NCBI GenBank assembly: GCA_008711295.1
Contig: VUYV01000020.1
Span: forward strand, 1,441,938-1,505,937
Origin: Anarhynchus alexandrinus
Taxonomy: Eukaryota; Chordata; Aves; Charadriiformes; Charadriidae
DNA: 64,000 nt
Direction of reading: 5' to 3'
Shown here: positions 56,058 to 64,000 of the stretch, piece by piece
How the letters are laid out: each line of letters starts with the position of its first letter
Position numbering within the stretch: position 1 is the first letter of the stretch
Notes under the pieces: model-generated
The model's database searches: none
The model's input: the letters and a program-made list of their open reading frames with translations, nothing else
What the model was told of the DNA's origin: nothing
Made by a program: the position numbers and the translations under genes

Positions 56058-59000
56058 TCCACTCAGGTGTTGGCAGGATTTTCCTGACATGACCCATAAG
56101 GAGAGGGCTTTGGCTGTGTACTTTGGGCTGTGCAAAGGGGCCCTGCTGCTCTCGCCCACCCCGCAACGGCAGCAGGAGTGGAAGTCCAAAGGTACAGCCT
56201 AGGGCTTGTTGGGACCACCGGTGATCCCAGCACTGCCTGGACAGCCCAGCCACCAAGCTGGCCGGTGCTGGCGTGAATGCAGGCTGAGGAGCCATGCTTG
56301 CGGTGGTGCTCACATCCATGCCCTGCGGCCATCTCTGCTCCTCCAGCCCCAGGTGTCCTGCTTGGGGTCTGGCTGCAGCCGTGCCTGTTGGAAATGAGCC
56401 TGGAGAGCTCAGAGCTTGCTTGCAGGCTGAGCTGGAAACCCCAAATGCAGGCTTCCAGGCAGGGAGAGAGGGTAGGGAGTCCCTGCGTCCCTCTGCCTCT
56501 TTGATCTTCACAAGTGTGTTGCTGGTCTTGATGCTCTAGCTTCGAAGGACTGTGGTGTGGGGTAGCTGGTCTCTCTGAGGGTGACTCTGCCTTCATCGTG
56601 GCAGCCCTCAGCATCTCTCCCGTGCCCTGTGCAGCTCAGGCTCTGGCTGGGAAGGAGTCCTCGTCTCGCTGGCCATATGGGGAGTTGTGTGCAGGGACTG
56701 CCTTGAGCGTGGCCTCCTCAGGAGGCACCTCTCTGCCCATAGACCTTGTTCTGTCGGCAGCTCTCTGTCTCGCTCAGGGGAGTGAGTTGGTGGGGCAGGC
56801 TTGATCCATTGGCTAGAAAGTTGGTTAAAAGGACAAAAGCAAAAATCGAGGCCTGAAAAAGAAACACGCATGTGTGTACGCACTCTGCAACAGAGAGGCC
56901 GAGGTTCGTGAAGCTGGTGCCAAGCTTGTAGAGCAAAGGCTTGCAGTATGAAATGGCTTTTCTCTGAGCCTGCAGTTGGCACTGCCCTCTCGCTTCATGT
57001 CCTTCCAGCTTGGAGCTGGGTGTCTGCCCTCTGCTCCAAATACAGATTAGCTGCAGGGAGCCCAAGACTCGCTTGCTAAGTGTGGGATGCAGAACACTTT
57101 CCTCCATGCTTTCCTGTGCCGCGCTCCCTGCCTTTCACAGGGTTTTCTTTGCACGCTCGTTAGGCATTCCCAGCACATGATTGCTGAGCAGTGCTGGAAA
57201 TACTTCTGTTCTCCCCATGGCTCTTGCATGTTGGTATTGTCTGCCTGCCATTCCCCCTCTTCTGCTTTCAAGTCCCTTCCTCTCCATCCCTCGTAAAGCT
57301 AGGGGGTGGAGTGGGAATGCTTTCCCAGTATCCCAGTGCTATCCTTAGGCCAAACTCTTATAGTGCCTGCACAGCTTGTATGGGCAAGATGGGGATCCTG
57401 CTGGCATAGCCTGCTGCATCTTTTGAGCAAGGTCTCCTGTACTTTATGTGCTCTGGTCTAATTGTCGATGCCAGCAGCTTCTGCCCACATGGTTATTGTG
57501 CTGGGAAGAGAGAGAGGTCTTGTTTTATGCATGCTGTCTTTCCCCAGAGAAATTGGCAGTTGGTAGTACAGGTCTGGCTTAAAGCAAGGTTTTGAAGATT
57601 CCCATTTGTGTGGCCTGATCTGGGAAGATCTTTGTGCTATTGCATTAAAGAAAGGAGCAGGATCTCTTAAGGGACTGTGTATTCGAAAGGTGGAACATTG
57701 CATCAGCACCAGGAGAAAGCAGCTGCAGGCCCGATTCATGTCTGCCTGTTTTCGGTATGTTCTGCGATTGCTTTCCTGAACCACCACAAACTGTGCTGCA
57801 TCTGAGCAGCAAGCCGAAGAACCTCTCTGCCTTTCTGTGGCTGGAAGGGTGGCTGCTGCAGGTAATTCCTGTTTGACCGTGGCCTTTTGCTCCCTAGAAG
57901 AACTGTCTGTCCCCAGAACTACTCCTGTGAGTCCCTGTGTTGGGTGTGCTCATCCCCTCCGCACCCCTGTAATTCTGTGTGCGCAGCAGTTGCTTGCTTT
58001 GGCACCCCTTTCCCTAGGGATGCTCCCACTGGGTCCGCGCACGTCTCTTCTCCTGGCTCAGTGCAGAACATCGCCCTGCAGACAGACAGCTGCCACCAGT
58101 GATGTGACCTCTAGCTCTGTCGTGCCAACAGGGAGGCCTTGTGCTGTTGTTTGTGGGGAGGTGTTGTGCTCTCTCCTATCGACCTGTGTGGAAGAGCAGC
58201 TCTGACAGGCTCCCTTAAGAGCATCCCACTGTCTCCTGATGTGTTGCTGACATGGGTCAGGGGGAGGGTGCTACTCTTAAGTGGAATTTCTTATGAGAGT
58301 GCATTTAGTAGGAGGGTTGTGTGTTGGCCTGGCCCTGCTTTTGCTAATTAAATAGGGGCCTTTAGTAGGCTCTGTCTCCGGTCCCTTCAGAGCCAGGGGG
58401 TGAAACAATGATTTTTTTCCGTAGAGGAAACTCAGATGGAAGCAGGCCCATCTCCTGCTTGAAATAATTATCGACGTATGATGTCTTCTGCTTGGAGGTC
58501 AGTGACACAGGCTGGGGATGTCTCTGCAGCTGACCTTAGGAGACTTGGGCTCTTGAGCCAAAAATTTAGTGCCTTTGGGGTAGCAAGGAAGATCTTAAAA
58601 GGGATTCATCCCTCAACTCCCTGTGTATATGTTCTAGACTCCCTTTGTGTGAAACCATTGGACTCTGGAGGCTCTCAGGTGATGCTGGTAAAGCTGACAT
58701 CTTCCTCAGGATGATTGTGTATGCAAGTTGGTGATTTGTTTTTGCTGGACTCTTGTCTTCACTTTGAGGCATAGACCTGGAAATGAATTATTGTGTGTCA
58801 GCTGAACTGCGGTAGTGGCCCAGGGGCTCGCTATTACTCACAACACAGAAAAGGCAGCCTGAGTTGGCATGAGTCGTGCAGTTATAAATCTGGGAGGAAG
58901 GAACTGGATTTGTGGTGGATGCGAAACTCAATGTGAGCTCCTAGCTAGGGCAGAAGGAGCCGATGCAGCTATTGGATAGAAAAAGGAATTGGCGCCTGGC

Positions 59001-59099
59001 TATGTGGAAAAGAGGAACAAATAAAATGTGACAGTAAGAACTCAGTCTTCACCTTGCAAAGAAGGTCAGGAGTGACAAGGTACTTAAAGGAGTTAATTT

Positions 59100-60269
59100 T
59101 AAAAAGTGAATCTAAGCACAAGTAAGAACAGGTGACAAGACTAGTTAGGTAAATTAGATGTGGGCAAAGCCTCATGAAATTTCCCTGAAACTACTTAAAG
59201 AATAAACTAAGGCAACTTTTGCATGGTGAGTAGCCACCTTAGAGAACATCTAGTGGAGGGAGATGCCAAGGTTTGATCCCTTGAAACACGGGGAGAAAGA
59301 ATAGGACTACAACCAGCCTGTCTAAATAAACAGTTAAGCAGTTAGTGTTTATCCTGTTAAGGAAGTGGGAGAATATGCTGATTAAAAATCCATCAGCATG
59401 TGTTTGTCTGGAATGTATCTTGTCAAGTTGATCAAGGCCCTTGCCTGGAAGGATGGCTTGCCTACTGGCTAAGCGGGGGAGATGGATGTGATAGATCTTG
59501 ACTTAAGTCAGTCTGTGTCACTGACCCAAGTGTCAGCCTCATAAACAAACCGTCAACGGGTGGGAGATAGGAAGCATCCCTCAGGTGGACCCACAACTGG
59601 TTGACAAGCTGTACTCAGAAGGGTTCCTGTCTGATAAGGAGACTCCGGCTAGGCAGGGCAGGGGAGAATGTTGGTATTACCAGGATTTGTGAGCAGAATG
59701 ATTTAGTGCTCTGCTGGAGAGGAGAAAAACATGAGGCAAGCCTTGTGTATGAGGAGTGACCCCTCTAAGGCGCAGGAAGCAATTAGTGCTCTGCTTGACA
59801 CAGATGAGGTGTTGCTGAAGGACCAGGCTCAGATGTAGATGCAACCCTTGGAGAAGGATGTACGCAAACAAGAGAGTATCCAGGAAAGCAACAGAAATGA
59901 TTAAGGTCTTTAGAAATATGGTGTGGGAGGAAGGATGAGAAGAACTAGGACTGTGTAGCCTGAGGAAGAAAAGATGGAAGAAGGAACTTCATGGTCTTCA
60001 AGGATGTGCAGCAATGTACTTCTAGAGGACTGTAGCTGTGATGAAGACAGGGCAGGAGGTCACTTTACCTGTAATGAGGGAGTTCAGACTTAATGGTTTT
60101 CCTTAATATCAGTTGGGATGGTGAAGCAGAAGAGGAGGCTATCTTGAAGNAAAACAAATTAGCCAAAAGTCTGTAGATATGGATGAGTTGCAGCTGGCTG
60201 TGCCTCAAGCAAAGAATCTCACCAGCTGACCTATTAAGGCCCCTTCAAGCCTGACAGTTCTGCGAAATG
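59100..60269 (+). mobile_element. Ancient, heavily decayed CR1-type LINE with reverse-transcriptase remnants
   Basis: The reverse-transcriptase order can be followed on the plus strand with stops and frameshifts. An 'aaattagatg' start (59151-59160) is followed by a region like 'LKELTK'. Then comes a fossil HQH.F motif at about 59394-59405, a VIDLDLSQS stretch at about 59489-59516 (like DVIYLDFSKAFD, the YLDFSKAFD block), and HNWL at about 59591-59602 (like NWL in the domain after the catalytic core). Next come a C-terminal segment around 59896-60000 (AATGATTAAGG... GAGGAAG) and a 3' tail (GACCTATTAAGGCCCCTTCAAGCCTGACAG, 60229-60258). It is much older than the copy at 60.9 kb. Boundaries are approximate. 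Confidence 0.7.
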
Positions 60270-60334
60270 TTTGACACCTGTAAAGGCAGCAGTGAGTAGC
60301 CCTAGGAATGAGACTTTACTGCTGTAGGAGGTGC

Positions 60335-60560
60335 TGGGGAGACTGGTACTAAAATACTCTTGTCTAAATCCAGTGTCAGTGCTCAGAAAAGGATGCTGAA
60401 AAAACTGAAGGGAATGCAGAAAAGAGTTACAAAATAATCTGAGGGCTGGAGAGAAAGCTTTATGGTGAGAAACATAAGGAGATCAATCTGTTTATCTAAT
60501 CAAGGAAAAGATTAAGGTGGGGCTCAGTTATCCTGCATAAGCATAACATATCTTATGACT
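60335..60560 (+). mobile_element. Second ancient CR1-type LINE fragment (RT C-terminal module)
   Basis: It begins like a 'TGGTACTGGAATACTGTGTCCAG' block (60345-60375). It then runs through AAGGATGCTGAAAAAACTGAAGG (60389-60411), ATGCAGAAAAGAGTTACAA, GGTGAGAAACATAAGGAGATC (60464-60484) and AATCTGTTTATCTAATCAAGG. These correspond to the 'LEYCVQFW .. ERVQKRAT .. YNERFKKLNLFSL' stretch of CR1/L3 ORF2. The module repeats a part already passed in the preceding element (around 59.9 kb), so it is a separate insertion. Confidence 0.65.
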
Positions 60561-60930
60561 GTGTATCATTAGCTTGGTACAGTAGAAATGGCAGGCCATG
60601 ACGACTGGCAAGAAAAAAACTGTGGTGAGATACGGGGGCTGTGGTCACCTTCAGAGCCATGCAGCCAGGTCTCCCTTCTCCTCTTGTATGGGTGGAGGTC
60701 CCTGTCTTCGCCTGTTACCATTTTCTCTGCACACCCCTTCTTCTCTGGCTTTCAAAGCCCTGCCTTGTTTGTTCCTCCTGCCTTGGTATCTGTCTAAGCC
60801 CTTTCCTTGAGACTCCTCTACCTTATGAGGAGGCATCTCCAGTAAAAGAAAGCACTAGCCTGGCCCCAGCTAATGTAGGGTGATGCCCTGACAAACCTCC
60901 ACCCACTTTCCGTGTATGTACCTCTGAAAT

Positions 60931-61505
60931 TACAGAATCACAGAATGGTCAGGGTTGGAAGGGACTTCTGGAGATCATCTACTCCAACCCCCCCACCAGA
61001 GCAGGGTCACCTACAGCAGGTTGCACAGGACAGCATCCAGGCGGGTTTTGAATGTCTCCAGAGTGGGAGACTCCACCACCTCTCTGGGCAGCCTGTTCCA
61101 GTGCTCTGCCACCCTCAAAGTAAAGAAGTGCCTCTTCATGTTCAGATGGAACTTCCTATGTTCAAGTTTGTGCCCGTTCCCTCTTGTCCTATCACCAGGC
61201 ACCACTGAAAAAAGACTGTTCCCATCCCCCTGGCAATACCCTTTAAGTATTTATAAACATTAATAAGATCCCCCCTCAATCTTCTTTTCTCTAGACTAAA
61301 AAGACCCAAGTCCCTCAGTCTTTCCTCATAGGAGAGATGCTCCAATCCCCTAATCATCTTTGTAGCCCTCTGCTGGACCCTCTCCAGCAGATCCCTGTCT
61401 TTCTTGAACCAGGGAGTCCAGAACTGAACACAGTACTCCAGATTCAGCTTCACCAGGGCAGAGTAGAGGGGGAGGATGACCTCCCTCGACCTGTTCCCCT
61501 CCTTC
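60931..61505 (-). mobile_element. CR1 LINE 3' fragment with intact-looking ORF2 C-terminus, youngest copy
   Basis: Read on the minus strand, an open frame carries the CR1 ORF2 end: [13 protein letters not shown], then [55 protein letters not shown] and [13 protein letters not shown]. The 3' region with 'gcacaaacttgaacatagga' follows (its complement lies near 61.15-61.18 kb), then the tail CCATTCTGTGATTCTGT at 60947-60931. The frame is open over the ORF2 end, but the copy lacks the rest of ORF2 and is 5'-truncated, so it is not mobile. It is inverted relative to the presumed TMEM63B transcript. Little decay compared with the neighbouring fossils shows it inserted later. Confidence 0.95.
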
Positions 61506-64000
61506 AAATTGTTCCCTGCCTCTCCTTGCCCCAGCCCGTCATCCGCCTCCGAGTGATTTATAGCATCCCTTCCCTTGTGGCACCCAGCTTCTTTGCCAAA
61601 CAGGTACCTGGGAGCAGCCAGCACCTACCACCTCTCCAAACTTGGCACCCTGGTCAGTGAAAATGATGAATGAAACCAAATGTCACCCTTCCCTCTGGTT
61701 CCTGCCAGCCTGCAGTCCAGTGCTCTGTCACTTGTAGCTGCTGGTTTATTTAGGGTCATAATGCCCATATTCAGTCCATGAGGTGACGTTTCTGCCTTAG
61801 CCTGATGAACAAACCTTGAGAGGGAGATTGGGTGAGATGCCGCAGCAGATGGCTCGCTAAAATCTTGCTACATCCACGACTTCCCTTTCACCCACTAACG
61901 CTGTAATGCTGTTAAAAATAAAGATGATCCAGTGTGCCTGACAGGATGTATCCCTTGTAAATCCCTGCTGCCTAGTGCTCCTGGAATCTCACGCTCTCGT
62001 ATCTTCATGTATTATTATTGCCTGGGGTAGGAGGGGAATTTCAGAGCTAGTAGATAGCTCCTGACTATGGTTGCGAGTCAGGGGAAAACAAATGCTTTGA
62101 TGTGCTTTAAGGGAGAAGTGGGGGGGAAACCCAGTGTTTCACTCCTTTATTTTGTTTTCTCTCAAGCTTTGTTCCATTTGATAGGAGCAGAGCTTTGGTT
62201 TGTAGGAGATAACCCCAGTAAGCCTTTGTGTCTTCTGGGGAGTTGAGTGCTGCAGGGTGGAACAGCCTGAGTTGCTCCAGAAGAGCCTGGTGGAGGAGCA
62301 GCCATAGCTCAGCTCTCCTCTGGTGGGTATGGGGTGAGGAGCACACCTTTGCAAATCAGAGGCATAAAAACATGGTATGGTAGCAGTATTTGAGCATGGT
62401 CTGGGCCATGTCTGTGTGGTGTGTTAGGTGCCTCCTTCAAAACACCTGCAGCTTCTGGCCTGCCTGATGTATAGGATTGCCTGTTTCGATTGCTCTGCTG
62501 ATACATTATTTTGGCAAAAATGCTCCTGCTTCTCAGTCTGGCTTATTCCACCACCTCAAAACACTGAGAAGCAGTTTTGCCAGTATAACTGCACCTCCAT
62601 CAGCAGACTTATGCCTGTGGAGACATGTTGATCACTTGGGTCTTTGCCTCTAACACAGCTGTGCTTGTAGATGTCTCTGGGGTTGGCTGGGTGTGAAAGA
62701 TCAAATAGGACCTCTTGTTGGAACTCGGAAATCTAGGGAAGAGAAGGGATGGGGTAATCAAAGTAGAGGGGGTGTGTAGATTTAATGAGCCTGTGTTCAA
62801 AGTATATGGGAGTGACTGATGTATGGGTAGGAAAGCAGTGCTGGAAGCGTGTGGCTGGTAAATAGAGAACAAAGCACGCTTCGGACAGCTTGGGGAGAGG
62901 GGGCTTTTGCTATTTGGACTGCAGCGCGTATACTCTGTCTTTTGTTGTTTGCACTGTGTTTCTTGGAGCAAGAAAAGGGATTTTTAAACTCGTTTGGTGA
63001 AGGTAGACTCCAGCCCGTCCAAGTAATGGTGCAGGTAGAGCTGTGCATTGTGGCTGAGTGGGTGCATGGAGTGGTGATTCCCAGCTAGCTCTTGAAAAGC
63101 TACTGCAGGGTGGTGAGCCTGTCTGGCCCATAGCAAGCACACCTGCCTGCTCTTCCCTCTGCTCCCCTCCCTTCCCCCTGGCTGTTTCCAGCCTGTCAAT
63201 CATCCTGATCAACCTCTAATTGCTTCCCAGCCCACCCCAGCATTTCAGAGCATCCCTTGTCTTGCAATGCATTACTGATTGCGAAGCCTGCCCTTCCTAC
63301 CAACCCCTCCTTGCAGAGCTGGATCTGGAGGCTCCAAGGAGAGCTCTGAGGCAACACCCTCTCCTCCTACCCAAGCGCCAGGGCTCGGCTGCCTCGTTAT
63401 TCCTGCTCTGCCTCCCCACTTAGAGGTGTGTGCATTTTCGTGCCCCATTTTGCCTGCAGGAGCCTCGTGCCAGTTGGATTTCAGTATCAATGAGGGTTTG
63501 AGACTTGAATGTGGCTGGAGGGGGGTGCTTTGGGGTTTTGGGTTTGTTTGGGGTTTTATTTTTTTGATCTACCCCTGCTGCTTCTGAAGGTATGTGCATT
63601 GGGGATGGTAGAACAGGAACTTGTGCCCCATCCCTTGGTAACCAGGCAGTTGAGAAGGTCCAGGAGGAGGTGGCCCTGCTGGTGCACACTGCTGACTGCC
63701 GTGCCGGGGGAGAAACTTCCCGCTCCTTCCCCAGTGCTGCAGCACTGAAACAAGTACCAAAGGGAATAGCAGAGATGTGATTCCTATGCTCCTAATCCAG
63801 TGACTGTGGATGCTGGGGGAGAAGAGCAGACCGCAGAAAGTGGTCAGGCATGTGTGCTGTCCCTAGTTGGAATCCCCTGGTAGGGCTGGGGATTGGCCTG
63901 GTCCTAATGAAAACCTGAAGACCTCTCCAGGAAGGGAAGAAGTAAAGGAGAAAACGTGATGGTGGAAACAAGCGGCAGGTAGCAGGAGGCAACATGTAGG
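61506..64000. other. Presumed TMEM63B first intron, right part, to window edge
   Basis: No exon of any recognised gene. I looked for the N-terminal coding region of TMEM63B on the plus strand and did not see it. Nothing else stands out. Confidence 0.4.

Larger units (their letters stand above)
53209..59099 (+). other. TMEM63B: Presumed TMEM63B first intron, left part
   Basis: No exon of TMEM63B or of any other gene was recognised. It contains a C-run (53834-53847), a tandem duplication (54366-54421), and a T-rich run (56024-56057). If the synteny inference is wrong, this is simply intergenic. Confidence 0.4.

Noticed and set aside
53209..64000. Coding exons of TMEM63B
   Set aside because: I looked for the conserved N-terminal coding region and transmembrane segments on the plus strand and saw none. 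They are expected to the right of the window.
1..64000. CRISPR arrays, bacterial operons, tRNA or rRNA genes
   Set aside because: No regularly spaced direct repeats, no ribosome-binding-site/operon pattern, and no tRNA cloverleaf or rRNA core sequence was recognised. The DNA is a bird nuclear genome.

Overview
The window is vertebrate nuclear DNA, almost certainly from a bird. The evidence is several CR1 LINE copies, some ending in the avian ATTCTRTG-type 3' tail, very few other interspersed repeats, GC-rich gene-poor DNA with scattered CpG islands, and one spliced gene whose product is clearly the mitochondrial ribosomal protein uL14m (MRPL14). There is no sign of bacterial gene organisation. 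Most long open frames are chance openings in GC-rich DNA.

Layout. Positions 1 to about 41.8 kb contain no protein-coding exon I can recognise. This part holds CR1 fragments of different ages (about 3.3-4.0, 10.1-10.3, 16.1-16.4 and 30.7-31.1 kb), a MIR-like SINE at 19.6 kb, simple repeats, AT-richer islands that may be conserved non-coding elements, and CpG-rich islands at 26.4-27.1, 29.1-29.4 and 40.7-41.0 kb. From 41.83 to about 53.0 kb lies MRPL14 on the minus strand: a terminal exon with 3' UTR and polyadenylation signal, a 2.5-kb intron, a 94-base exon carrying the start codon, then a long first intron reaching back to a CpG island at 52.3-53.5 kb. The two coding pieces join through a phase-2 intron to give a 146-residue protein with an N-terminal mitochondrial targeting stretch.

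The CpG island at 52.3-53.5 kb is broken by a 225-base assembly gap and looks like a shared, divergent promoter. In human, MRPL14 and TMEM63B are head-to-head neighbours on 6p21.1. By synteny I infer that the plus-strand DNA from about 53.05 kb to the right edge is the non-coding first exon and first intron of TMEM63B. No TMEM63B coding exon is visible in the window. This presumed intron holds two strongly decayed CR1-type LINEs on the plus strand (59.1-60.6 kb) and one much younger CR1 on the minus strand (60.9-61.5 kb).

I found no clearly new biological system. The observations most worth checking are the gap-interrupted bidirectional promoter, three CpG islands without an assigned gene, an open frame that runs from the MRPL14 last exon into its intron, and the ancient repeat fossils.
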